DNA of 47,500 bases from NCBI GenBank assembly GCA_905221605.1, contig CAJNDS010002215.1, positions 512,501 to 560,000 on the forward strand, written 5' to 3'. The DNA is from Symbiodinium natans. Its lineage: Eukaryota; Sar; Dinophyceae; Suessiales; Symbiodiniaceae. Positions 1-12,146 of this stretch are shown piece after piece. Every line of letters begins with the position of its first letter. Position 1 is the stretch's first letter. The notes below the pieces were generated by a model that ran no database searches, had not been told where the DNA came from, and saw nothing but the letters and a program-made list of their open reading frames with translations. A program made the position numbers and the translations under genes.

Positions 1-3000
1 GTTATTTCCCCTTGTCTCCTCTCTCCGTCTCTTCGCCGTCTCATCTGTTGCACATCGTAGCCTTTTCCAATATTGGAACAGGAGAAGACAACAATGACAC
101 GAGAGCCATGGAGAAACAACCACCGTTTCTGCGAGTTGTTCAAGATGTTAAGGTCTAGTTGGTAAGGTTTGTTTTTTGGGAACCTTGCAAGGTGCTCTTG
201 ATGTACTTAGAACTTCAGGGCTATATTTGTGGAGCTTGAAAGACTTTCAATTTTGAAGCACCAAAAATCTAGGATCCAGACTCCAGACGGTTGCCTGGAC
301 TTGATATTTTCGGTTGAGAAGGGCTCGCTGCGGGAGCCTGCTTGAAAACAAGCTGTTGTATAAACATACATCCAACCCAATATGGAAACGCTTATTTCAG
401 CATGCTTTCGCTACAAGAACCAGGATATCCTTGGGGAGAAGTATTTGGGCAAGCTTAGTGCCGGGACCTGCCAACCCAATATTGAAGTACTCGGCTTCTT
501 TCGCTGTCGGGTTGTCCCCTCGCCGCCTTCTCAACGTTTTCAACAATATTGAGGGGTCTTCGCCAGTATTTTACAAGCTTGTTGGCTGTTAACACCCCCC
601 CCCCAAGAACTGTGAAAAACGTGTGAATGTAGCAATTTTGTCAAAGAACTTGCTTGGGGCCTCCAAGTGGGCTCCGAATGTCACCAGGGCCTCATCATCC
701 TGCCGTCCTATTCGAGTGTCCTATCCGAGTGGTTCTCCAGGCAAAGCTGACCTTCATCCACCGAAGACCGCGAAGACCGCGGCAATCAGGGGAGAACACA
801 TGCTCTGAGCACCGCCACGCAAAAAGAATCGGGAAAAAAATGCGTGTGCGCAGACTCCGGTACTGGCACAGGGAAGGCGTCGAGAACAGCCTGCTTTGAA
901 TAGTGAGCAATCGGGAAGACTGCAGCGACGCCATCAACTGAATCTTTTGGTTCAAGGTGTACAGACTTAGCCGACAACTCGAACAGTGCTGTTCTTGCAC
1001 AGACCATCGGACCCCTTAGTGGCAGAACCTCCAATCTCAACTAAGCCCACGGCGAGCTCCCAGAGCAGGGACAAACCCAGGAGACAGCAAGAAGATGCCT
1101 TCCAGATCTTCCAGCCATGTCAGGCCCAAAGATTACACAGCAAAATGCTCTCGCACGCGTTTGGTTGCTTCTGAGAGAGCGAGAACATCGGGTGATTTTT
1201 GGGGAGAACTTAGGCGTTCGTTGATGTGGGCGAAAGGTCATCACTGCCGAAAACATCCCTGGAACCCGAAGCCGCAGAAGCCGTATAAACCCTGCAAGCT
1301 TCTCGTCAGGAGCGAGTTTCGGCCTGTGGCCTTCAGGACGGTCAGCATGGGCCTCGAATAGGCAAGATTGACGAGGGAAGACCGCAAGGAAATTAATTTC
1401 TGGTGTTTGTTGTACACAATTCTGGCGCCGTAGTTGTACTGGGGACCACAGAAGGAACCAAAATGAATATTGCTCTTTCTTACGAAGGCCCAGGCCACAC
1501 GCGTGTCAAGCAGCCGATGAGACTCTGACTAGCATTGCTTATCCCGGACCTCTAGTTCCGCCAGATGCTTCACACGCTAGCCGGCTAGATTTGTGTAGCT
1601 CATTATGCAGATGGAGCAGTCTAGCCAGTGGCACTTGCAGCCTGAGGCTTCTTTCGCTGCCAGGCACTGCTTGCGGGTCGATGTTGAGCTGCGGATTGAT
1701 TAGAATCAGAATATCATATGTGCATACATGTGTTTGCATAAACAAATATATGTATATGAGTATGGATATGTATCAAGTGATGGTGCCCGCTGGTTTCCAC
1801 CTTGTCCCCCTTATCCGGCATAGGCGTGTCTTTCTGAGCGAACCGTTCTGCAGACTTTGCAAAGCTCCAGGGTCTCCGGGTTGAGAGCAAGATGCTTAGC
1901 TTTGGTGTACGAATCGTCCTGGTCCGGAGGCCAGAGAGTCGACGTGCCTCTGCGAACCAGGTGTGAGCCTGGAGTTGTTCGGTTCTGTCGGATTCACGGG
2001 GGTCAGGTTTATGTCCGGCTACTTGCATTGTGTTGCTCGAATGGAGCCGAAGTAAACCGACGCCAAGAAAGCAGAAATCCTACTCGACCCTTCAATGTCA
2101 CCAGTTTCGCGCGTCACAGCTGCGATGACCAGTCCAAACCTTTTGTCGAGGCCGTGGGTGCTGACGCCCAGGCCGCGGTGTGCTTCAGTGATGTTTTAGG
2201 TGTGGGAAGGTGCCGTATGTTGAACTTTGGGTATCGGTTTGTTTCAAGCGGGTCGCCACCACATGCTGTAAGAGGAAGCTCAAGGCAGCAGGTTCTGGTT
2301 CCAGACTCGAGCAGCATGTTCCCTCGCATTCCAACAGAACACGTCAAACAACGAAAGAAGAGAGAACTTCCCATTGAGGAATGGTCAACAGTTGGCTCTT
2401 GGCGTTCTCCCTGTCTGCACTTCTCCATGCCAATTGCACTTGCAACGTGCCAGCCTATAAGTCTTCCTTGTAGAATTACCAACAAAGTCTGGGTGGAGAC
2501 TGTAACGATCCGATGATGGTGGTCAAGTAGTGAGACCTGATCGGCAGAGGCTCCGGCATGGGCGCAGCCACTTGTCGTCGGGCAGCCGCACTCCGAGTTG
2601 CTTTCCTTTCGACTGCGTAGACCTGGCTGCCCTGTTGGTTCAGTTTTGTGAGCGACAGCAGTGTTCTTCCGCCCATACGCCTTCGACATGCAGAGCCTCT
2701 GCGACCACTGCTCTTTTAACCCAGGGGTGGAACTTCGGTCGGCACCTCAAGTGAGGGACAACCATGGGCGTTGTCCGAGCACATGTCCGCATGTGGCAGC
2801 CGCAAGCACCATCGAAGGCGAAGCCGTCATGTCTTTCACCTCAGGCTTTCAGTGGATTCCGAGACCGAATGAGGCGCGCAAGCTTTGACCTATCCTATTT
2901 TGGCCGAATGAGACGGATCTTCTTGCAGACTAGAAAATCGTGTCATGGACGTGGGAGGACGATTTCAATATGTGTGGAGTGTACTGGGTCTCTTCCAAGA

Positions 3001-3351
3001 TGTCTGCATCTTTCCACTTTCCATGGGGCAGGGCATTCCTGCGGGCGTTGAGAAATTGCAAGTGTGAAGCCACGAAGTTCCTTTCAGGTGTACCCTCGGG
3101 GTAAATGCCCGAGAGAAGAACCGCTCTCGGCTGGTGCTGAAGGCCAGCCCTTGCAGGATCAGAGGTCAGGGCGTGAGCCAAGCATGAGCAAGTGCCACGC
3201 CTTGTGTTTGAGCTTATGAGCTCATAGAAGCGGTTCTGAAACAAGGTTCAATTGAGCCCTGCACGTTCCTCAAGGTCTGTACTTGATGTGGCTCATTTTT
3301 TGCGAAGTGGGGCTACCTGGAAAAATGCGAGTTTTTTGGGCCGGGGACGCG

Positions 3352-3475
3352 GAACAGCGGAAGGCCAGCCCTAAGGAATCTGAAACTACAAGGCCTCGGG
3401 GGTGTGCACTTTAGCATATTGACCGATTGGTCCAGAGAAATCCGGAGCCTAGAGGGAGGCCTGAACAGCGGAAGG
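3352..3475. repeat. Direct repeat pair GAACAGCGGAAGG
   Basis: GAACAGCGGAAGG occurs at 3352-3364 and again at 3463-3475, about 111 bases apart, each followed by a short purine/AG word. Seen directly; function unknown. Confidence 0.6.
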
Positions 3476-3507
3476 TTAGTAAGATGTTACTAGGTCTGGA
3501 GCCCTAA

Positions 3508-3559
3508 AGCCTTGAGGCCTGAGCCCCTCACCTCTTATAAAGCTCAAGGCCTGAAGCCC
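3508..3559. repeat. Imperfect 19-bp direct repeat
   Basis: AGCCTTGAGGCCTGAGCCC at 3508-3526 is repeated as AGCTCAAGGCCTGAAGCCC at 3541-3559, with 4 differences. Both copies contain the palindrome AGGCCT and lie in a tract rich in AGGCCT/GAGCC words. Confidence 0.6.
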
Positions 3560-3802
3560 GGACCCTAAATCAGATTCGGCAGACTTGGTCAGTTTGATAA
3601 AAGTGTTTGCTGGGGAAGCCTGAGAATTTCCAAAGCCAGGACGACAGGAAATGGAAACTAGTGCCAGCACGCCCTTCACTGAGCCAGCCTCCAAGCGTAC
3701 CCGAATGTCGCCGAATCAGCCCGGAGCTCTGCGCAGGCCACAGATGCGCGGAGCGAGGTGCTTCGCTCCGAGGACCTGAAACGCCTCCTTGCGGAGGCAG
3801 GG

Positions 3803-3858
3803 CTTAGGGTTTAGGGTTGAATCAGAGGGTTTAGAGTTAGAGTTTAGGGTTTTGGGTG
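3803..3858 (+). repeat. Degenerate TTTAGGG telomere-like tract
   Basis: The tract holds GGCTTAGGGTTTAGGGTT followed by diverged units (GGGTTTAGAG, AGTTTAGGGTTTTGGG). TTTAGGG is the plant-type telomere unit that dinoflagellates share. It is too short and too diverged to be a chromosome end and reads as an internal relic. Weaker copies occur near 6720, 24757, 28800 and 32575. Confidence 0.65.
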
Positions 3859-5243
3859 GAGGTGTGTGGGGTAAAGTAAAAATTATGTGACAATGTGCAT
3901 AAACTTCTGCTTTGGTTCGCAGGCCTTTGGACTTCCGAGTTCAGGTAGAAGTTCGTTGCTCGGTATACTGTATCGGCTCCGGAACCAGCGTGCACCTTGC
4001 CGATCCTGTTGATAATTCCTCCCAGTTATCAACAGGTCCGGAGCCGGAGCTCGTGCAATGCCATGCTCTAGCGATTGTCGTTCGGCAGGTCTATGACTCC
4101 AAGGATGCAAGGCCTTCTTGCATCGTACCCGTCAGCAGCAGTCTTGCATCAGAAAGCAACACCACTTTCAACACTCATGGGAATTGAGAGGTGGGTACTC
4201 CTGAGACTCCAAGAGCAGCCAGTGCAGAGCAACCACATGGTTGCTTTCAAGACCCTGGTTGCCGCGCTCCTGTCGGGGAGGGTGTAGATGCATAGGCGCA
4301 GCAGCAGATTGGTAGTGCGCGCACGGTTGAGAATTAGGCAGCGGCCCTGTTGCAAATGCCATTTGCGGGTCTGTCCAAGGTCCTTCATCGCATCCTTCAA
4401 TGTTCACCGCCTCAGGCAGGCTGAAAGCTCAACTCAGGAAGTTTGCCCAGAATCTTCTCTGCAGATACCACATGCATTGGCAGCAAATGCAAGGAAGATT
4501 GATTGCACACTGCACACTACAACTTTGGGCACAAGCAGGCCGCTGATTGGACGAGGCCAGCTGGAGTCTTTCGTGCTCCAACAGTGAGGGGTCAACAAAG
4601 CCTCAGAGATCTGATTGCCTCAGATGCGATTAAAGTGTTGCTCCGCGTGAAACCATCACCAACGAACATAATCATCGAAGTCATGAAAGACCTCATGGCT
4701 CCATTGCGGCATTGTGATGCGGGCTCTGGAGGTCCCCGGCACCGCAGAGTCTCTATACCACATCAATCACTCTGGCCGAGTACAGAGTGCGAGTGACAAA
4801 GCCTCACCAAGGTCGAACGCTCTCCTGAAGTCCATCATCGAAAGTTGGAGCCAGGTGGAACCGCTTAAAAGTGCTTGATTCGGCTTAGATGAGTTCATAC
4901 TGATTAAACCTGTCTGACATTGACAATGGCCTTGGATTCTGGGGCCATCTTGTCAAATGCTTGCTTGTGCAGTCTCACTTTGCTGTCATCAGCAGTTTGC
5001 AGAGGCAGCTGACGATGGACATGGAGCGCAGGCAAGCTTTTCACCGATCTTAGACAGACGCTGTCCCTGATTTGCAGAACCACAAGATGGCACCAGCACC
5101 TCAAGAGCACCCATGATTCCGTTTGCAGAGGCGTTCCACAGCATCCAGGCCACCGGGAGGGTGAATGAGTTGTGCTGTGTGTTTGGTATAGGCCGCCAAA
5201 AACGCAGAAGTTTTGCTTTGGCTGGGACGAAGAGCTTTTGAGG

Positions 5244-5284
5244 CCCTCCCCCCCCCCTCCCCCCCCCCCGCGCCTCCCCGCCCC
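5244..5284 (+). repeat. C-rich homopolymer tract
   Basis: Nearly pure C runs broken by single T or G bases. The opposite strand is G-run DNA able to form G-quadruplex; the + strand could form an i-motif. Confidence 0.7.
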
Positions 5285-7729
5285 TTTCTTAAGCCCGGCA
5301 AGGGGCAAAATGGAAGCATACCTAGTTTCCCTCCCCCGAGTGCTCAACGCACGCGCGCCACAGTTTGCCAAGGTTCGTTGTGGGGCAAGTCGGGGCCAGC
5401 ACAATCCCCACGCCGGAAAGGAGCACCTAAGGCGGACCTAATGGGTCAGTGGCCAGCAAGGGAACAATTGCAAAGCGGGGAGGCATTGCTGACGGGAAAG
5501 ACCCTGGAGACGGTCTGGGAAAAACATGACCTCACCGGAGATTGCACTCTCGAGTACGGGAGGTCCACGCATCCATGCAACCGAAGGAAGCTCTCACTCG
5601 ACCGGGATGGAAGTTTCTTAACGGGGGTCTACTGCATACTTCCCAACCAAAGCGAGCTCTCCCAACCCTTCAACTTGGAAGCCATTGCTTGCTGCTGTCG
5701 AAACCCGCTTCCATCATTCCTCCGTTGCATCTCGAGTTGGAGTAGCGAGGCTTGACCAGTCCACCACCCATCCCACCCTCATCCTCCCATCATGTCTGCT
5801 ACCTTCACGACTCAACAAGCCAACTCCCAGAGCTAGAGGCCAAAAGGCTTGACAAGTTACCTCAAAGGGCTCGTGTGGTTCACCCTTTACATTCGGTCAC
5901 CACTGCATGGCTCCTTTTGGAGACCCCGGATGATACAGAATCAGATGGGCGCCGAGAGGCTGAGGTTGAACAGCTTATATGAACTGAGGCTGGAGCCCAA
6001 CACTCAAAGCACAATGATGAATTACATCCTAGATCCAGAGGTGAAAGGCAAAAGCTACAAGTTGATACTCACTCCATTATGCCATTCACGATGCAAAGTT
6101 CAGATTGGCCAGTGCGCGGTGGTCTTTCCATTTGCCTGATTGAGCCTACAGAAGCCTGCAGAATGCCTCTAGTAGAATGCCTGTTGATTGTGGCTTTCAA
6201 AGTGCTCGACGCGAGATGAGGTGGTGGTCGACTATGCTCAGATGCTCCAGAGCAAGCTCGAGCTAATGAACAAGGACTCAGGCAACGAGCGTGTTGCATG
6301 CTGGCCTAATCCACCCACTTGGTTCAGTTTGGATGGGGTATCCAGGCTGCGGCTACTTCACTGGCAATTTCAGCTTCAGTTTCTTGGATGCCCTTGATCG
6401 GGGAAATATCAGGAGAACCCCAGTCAGTTTCAAAACCAAAGAACCCTAAGGACAGTTCACGTCAAAACATGCTCTGGTTCTGTGCTCCTGACCAGAACAT
6501 GAGCAGACCGCTTTTTGGGTGGTGCAGGTTGGGCTTGTAGCGTGATATGGCTTCATCACATATTCCTATAGTAGTGTAGCGTTTATTCAGAGTAACAGTA
6601 TCGTGATCTTGGAATATCGGTGCCTCAAGGCTTCGGGGGGACTGAGAGCTCCGCCTGAGGCCGGAGCATGGCCGAACCCTGTGACCTCCTGCAGGCAATG
6701 GGGAGGGGGGGGAGCGGGGGTTAGAAGGGTTAGGGTCTAGGGCCTGTAGCACTTAAAGTCTAGGATTTGAATACACATGGATGCGTTCGATTTTGAGGGG
6801 CTCAGGTTTAAGAAGGGCACACGGGTTGCACACTTGCGAAATATACCCCGAAACATACCCACGAAACATACCCTGATCTCAACACTCTTGTCGCCCGCCC
6901 CGCCCCCTCCCCCCCCATCGGCATTCTCGAATAAACCCAAATGGATGTCGATGCAAGTCGAAAGGCCTTGGCACTTCTCTTGTCATTGGCGGAGAAGCTG
7001 ATGCCACTTGCGCTGGAGCTCACGGCAGAGCAGGCTGGCGCGCGACAGAGACCGGTAACTCGATGAGCAGTCTTCAGAGATTCTGTTCTTGCTGTTGTGC
7101 TGTCGACTGGTGCACAGCCGGGCAATTCACTGCAGCTCTTGGCCTGTTTGACAGAAGGTTTTTGAATCAAGAGGAAGGAGGATTGCGGGCGTCGAGAGAT
7201 CCAATTGCAGGGGGGGAGGAGGTACCGAGGTACCCTTTTGTGAGCCGCTCGCTGTGCCAAGCTAGGTGGAGAGGTGGGTGCCGCGCAGATGGAAGGATAG
7301 ATTAAAATTAGGATCAACAAGGCAGTGGTGTGCCAACAAGTCAGACAAACCTGGCATGTCTCGAAGCACACAGAATAACACAGTAGAAGTCCAGATGGTC
7401 ACACGAGAGTACAGTACCCATAAATGTCCAGCGTGCAGGATTGGATTTCTCCCGAGCAGTCGCCTTTCGGGCGTCTCTATCTTGGAGCCTGGATCTGAGC
7501 GGCTTTAGCTTCATCACATGCCTGAGATGCTTCGACGGCATTAGGAGCCAGGGGGATAGGAGACGATGTTGGAATTTCAGTCGCGGGACTTGCGGATCAG
7601 AGTATCGAGGTGCCAGCGTATGCTAGCTGTTATTTCTTATGCAGGTATAATGCCTTTAACATCGTGTTTGCAAAATCTGCACTCATGGCCAACATAGTGC
7701 CCCGCAAACTGCGCGAACAGCACCCAGAG

Positions 7730-7785
7730 AACAACGCCCCGCGAACAACGCCCCGCGAACAACGCCCTGCGAACAGCGCGAACAG
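7730..7785 (+). repeat. 14-bp tandem repeat, about 4 copies
   Basis: AACAACGCCCCGCG is repeated at 7730-7743, 7744-7757 and 7758-7771 (one T change). A shortened, diverged copy with AACAGCGCG follows to about 7785. Seen directly; no associated gene recognised. Confidence 0.75.
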
Positions 7786-9139
7786 GGCAACGGAGCGTTC
7801 ATAAGTCAAAAATCTGTATGTTTGCATTGGCATTGCATCGGTTTTCAGCAGCGCAGCAGCCTTAATTTATGGCAATGCATGCATCAATCATCCTGTATCA
7901 AAGCTGCTGGATGCTGCTGGCATCGAGGCCATTCCCACTTTGCTGGACGAGGCAGGCTTCTTGGTTTGCCACACAAAGGTACACACTTACGTTTGGTTCA
8001 TTGGCACGGCCCATCTTCAACTCTCCATAGCGTATTGGTTTGACTCTTGCGCGTCGTGTCAAGGACAATGCATGTCTCAAGCATAGACATTATTAGACTT
8101 CGGGTGAGTTTTTTTTTTTCTGCCTGGCTCCTGCCCATACGAGGCGTGGCAGCTTCTTTGTGCAGTCTCGGCCGCTATGCTGCACTGGGTGTGGATGCTT
8201 GTTTGCCTGTGATAGCTGAACAGAGAAGTTGTGCATGCATAGATGCATGCAGAGATGTGCGAGCTTTAGTGTTTCACGCAACCCTGCCTGATTGGCCGCG
8301 TCTACACAGAGTCCCACAGGGCAGCGAAGAAAAAGGACCTGAGAAAGGGTGGCAGCCGATATTTGATGCAAGGTCTTTGTGCGGGACCTGCTGTGGCAGG
8401 CCTGGCCATGACCAGCATGGGCAGTGCAAACAAGGTAGTCAGCTGATAGCATCGATAATTGCGCGCCAGCATCCTCCTTGCCTTCTTGTGTTCCTGCGGC
8501 GTTCGTGACACATTGAGGGATGTTGCAAGCTCAGGTGCACGCCGCAGCAAAGTTTCTTTGTATCAGGCCATTGTCCTGCGCGCATATTAAGAGGCTCTTA
8601 GGTTGTGGTTCTGACACATGTAGCTTGCTGAGGGGGGAAGAAGGCCTGACATGGCCTGACCCTTCTCACTCTATTTGACTTTCGCTGCAGAACCAGAGTC
8701 AATAGTCAAGTCGGAAGTTTCTTGAACTCCGGGCCTGTTGCATGTCAGGGAGGAGCCGCGCCCTGTGGGCCCTCCTTGGCCTGAGTCTTGGCAATTCGGA
8801 AATCTTTGTTGATGGAATTTGAGCTACCCATCTACCTTCCGTGTTTGCTGCAGCGTGTATGACCTTGCCTGGTAAAGCCATCTCCTTGGTGCCGGCATGG
8901 GTTTGCTGCTGGCGTCGTTTAATGCTCGCTTCCCCACGCAGCCGAATGCCGGAGAGTTTTCTCGGTCTCAACCGTCTCTGGAGCCGCTCAGGCTTCAGCT
9001 CGCAATGCACCTGCTGCAAGCGCAGCAGGGATCCCAGACTGCAAGCTTTGGTGATTATATTGAACCTGGTGAGGGACTGAACCACAGCCGGAAGCTGCCG
9101 GAAGCTGGAAGTCAACTGCTGTGCCCATGTCGGTTCCTC

Positions 9140-9196
9140 ATACCATGCTATACCGTACCGAGTATACCATGGCCATGCCCATGCCCATACCATGCC
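9140..9196 (+). repeat. Interrupted ATACC/CATGCC simple repeat
   Basis: Alternating TATACC, CCATG and CATGCC words form a low-complexity stretch. It explains why open frames on both strands here look repetitive. Confidence 0.6.
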
Positions 9197-12016
9197 ACCT
9201 CGAACTTTGTGCCTATATGTTCCAGTACCAGTAGCTGGATCCAACAAATTAGGGATACCTTTATTGGTGCGAGATAGGCAATTATTATTCAATGTAGTAT
9301 TTGGGGTACATTAACGGGCTCCCCTACTTGGGGACATGCCCATATGTTGGCACGTGCCGGAAACAAACGCTGGAGGCCTCGCTTTGTGCAGTTCCACAGC
9401 TCCATGTGCGACTTCGTTGCGCTGTGTTCTCCGGCAATTCTTTGAGGGAATGCTCACCATCTCCAGATAGTTCCTTGCAAGATAGGCTTGTGATCGCTTG
9501 TGCGCACGGGAAAGCACTAATAGATACTATAGAGACTATAGAATGGAGACCCTGAAACGGCTCACCATGGCTCACCCACACATGCTTGAAGATATGCCAG
9601 GCCACCAATTGCGATGTGCTGGCTATGCCGAGCTCGCCCCGTGCAATCCTCAGTCCATTCAGTCCAAAAAATGCCGATTGACTTTAGTCTGGGTTCCTTG
9701 CAAATTTGGAAAAGGCTGTGCAGACAATGTGCCGCCACGTAGTGCCCAGCCAGTATCGGCGCCGCCTATGTCAGCCGGAAATATACCTGAAGGCTCTGAC
9801 ACTAAAATGATGAATCCTTCCTTTGCCGTGCTGGTTCGGACGCCTTGTGCTGAGGCCCTACAGCATACCCGCTGTTCCGCAGGCAGGTGTCTGTGACTTG
9901 GTTTCAAGGGCTTTAAGCCGTGTTTGCACAGCCAGCTAGAGAAGGGTCTGGCTTTGGGCCATGTCAGTCGTGTTGCGCCAAATGATCGTTGTGAACTTCG
10001 CCAGAAGCTACTATAATCCTGGTATGCTGCACCCATGCTCGCAGGCTTTGCTCAACCTTTTTGCGGACTTCGAAGAGCTCGTGAAGGGGCATTGCGGGGG
10101 GGCCACAGGTTGCTGAAATGGGTGCTGGATGGCAGTTCGCGTGTGCTCGGTGCATCGATTGTGGCCCTTGCCTCGATGGCAATGAATCCCCAGGTGCTGC
10201 CCTGGGGACGCCGCTACCTGAAGCACCGAAGCAAATGCTGCTTGCCCAGATCTAATGCTGCTTTGTCTTCATCGTTCGTGCATGTGGCAGGGTCTTGGAG
10301 TTGTCTAACTGACAGTAACGGTAGAACTTAGCGATGTCTGACCGGAACAGGCATGAACAAAGAAAGCAGAGACAAAATAGTTTAAAGCTTGCATTAGCTT
10401 AGCACGAAAAGGTGTCGACCCCACGTGACTCGACCTAGAGCGTTCTTTATTATGTTTATCTTCCTGGCCACGAGGCTGTTTCCCAGAACTAGCAACGAAA
10501 CCTCAGAGATGGCATCGCAGTTCTCCAATGCCCACGAGCAAAGCTGCGAACTCCCATTGGGACAGGAAAGCTGAATCGTCAAGAAGTTCGAGCAAGTCTT
10601 CTACTGCTTCCAAGGCCACTGGGGAACTTCACCTAGCCCCCCCCTGGTTCGTGCACCTTGCCCTTCTTGACCCCCCTGCCTTGTCACAACTGTTTTCCAT
10701 TTCTTGCTTTGAGCACGCCTCCTCCCCGGCGTTTCTTTGGCAGTTTGCCCGTGATGATTGACACCCAGCCTCCACCGTCACCATAGTACTCGCTGGTTGT
10801 TTGGGATGAGGTGTTGTAGGATCTCAAAGGTTGATCCTTACAGCGTCCGGCCACCGGAGTTGCTTTGCTCAAACCTCAGTCTCAGCTACGAGGCAAGGCT
10901 GCTACCCTCATGCAATCTCATGCGCTTGGGTATGTTGGTCATCTTGAATCATCTTGTCGCCTTGAGAGCCCAACTGCGTGAGAGCAGAGCGCAGCCTAAT
11001 GCGCAGTGACAGTTAGCAGCTGGCTGCCGCTGATGCAGGCAACTGGAAGCACAGACAACATCAGCACGTGGCCCAGGACCAACCTGGAATCTGGCAGCCT
11101 AGTAGTCCAAAAAGTGCCGGTCTGGTGAAGTGGCTCCCAACTCCTATCCTACCCGAGGCACGATGTCAACTGCTGCAGGCAGCACAGTCGCCCCTGAGAC
11201 AGGCCCGGCTGTCTTTCGAGTACGTCGACAGCACATCAACTGACGAATGTGTTCCCACAACCCAGAACGCATGTCTCGTTCAGACCTTGTAAGCTACATG
11301 AAGTATGCTGAAGCTGAGTGAGAAGGCTCCAGAGAGAGCCAGACAAGTGCTGAACAGAGCGAAGCAGCATCCAATGCAGAGGAGGGCAAGCTTTGGATAA
11401 ATCTCATCCTCTGAGGATTTGATGGCACTATATGCTTCCATCATCTGCTGCATTATTGGCTGAATTCCTGATGGGTTCGAGAGAGTTTGCGAAGTGCTGG
11501 AAGTTCCAGTGTGCTGCGAGGTTGTTCGACTTGGTATCCATCTGCACGGGTCATGGACGCCCTCCGAACCGTGGATAGCGGGGGTGCCTGTTGTGACTCT
11601 GTCACCCAACCTTCACCACAGCCCTTGGCAGGAGTGGCAAGTGAACTGGATCGCCCAAGCTGTCCGTTTCCACCACACTTCAAAGCTATAATGAATCCTG
11701 CAAGGGCCTGCAGAACTCAACCTACAGAGGGAGAGAGAGAGGTGTTGAGAGACAGGTTTACCACGGGTCAAAGCAATAGGCGGTCTGCACTTGCCGAAAG
11801 CACCCCTCAAGCCCGCAGAAAGGAAGACAGAGGGTCTTGCAGCAAGGGCTGCACATAGATTCTGACAGCCCATTGCAAGGCCTTCAACGGCTCGGACCCT
11901 GGTGTTGCATTCAGACGCATCTGCCATAAGGAGGCTTGGTAAGCATCCAATGGATCCATGATGCTTCAGGGATCGTATCCTGCCTGCCCACTCTTGTCAT
12001 GGTCTCGGTATACTCG

Positions 12017-12146
12017 ACTACGACTGCTACTCATACTACTCCTTCTCGTACTACTCCTACTACTCCTGCTATCCCCACTCCCACTCCTACTCCAGCTCCT
12101 ACTACTACTACTACCACCACTACTACCACTACTACTACCACTGCAC
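12017..12146 (+). repeat. Interrupted (ACT/ACC)n triplet microsatellite
   Basis: Imperfect triplets (ACT, CCT, ACC) run for about 130 bases, becoming pure ACT/ACC towards the 3' end. Apparent Thr/Pro, Leu-rich and Ser/Arg-rich open frames on both strands are products of the repeat. A similar diverged triplet tract lies near 33850-34075 in the opposite orientation. Confidence 0.8.

Larger units (their letters stand above)
1..3800. other. Region without a recognised gene
   Basis: No open stretch here matches a family I know. It holds a 10-base palindrome CCAATATTGG near 68, related CAATATT words near 373, 476 and 543, and a C run at about 592-603. On the minus strand, roughly 2935-3130 reads as protein-like sequence (motif GIYPEGTPERNF) of unknown family. 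A 219-codon + strand open frame at 1857-2516 overlaps a 191-codon minus strand frame at 2114-2689; neither has a recognisable motif and both may be chance. Confidence 0.4.
3860..12016. other. Region without a recognised gene
   Basis: There are several protein-like open stretches that I cannot assign: + strand near 4600-4725 (SLRDLIASDAIKVLLRV), + strand near 5825-5980 (ELEAKRLDKLPQRARVV, ends in a stop), + strand near 8930-9115, and minus strand near 11280-11480. The last has a hydrophobic segment (LALLCIGCCFALFSTC) before a stop. Exon-like composition alone is weak evidence. There are also small repeats, listed separately. Confidence 0.35.

Noticed and set aside
1857-2516. 219-codon + strand open frame
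   Set aside because: No recognisable motif and an overlapping long minus strand frame; length alone does not exceed what chance gives in 47 kb at this base composition.
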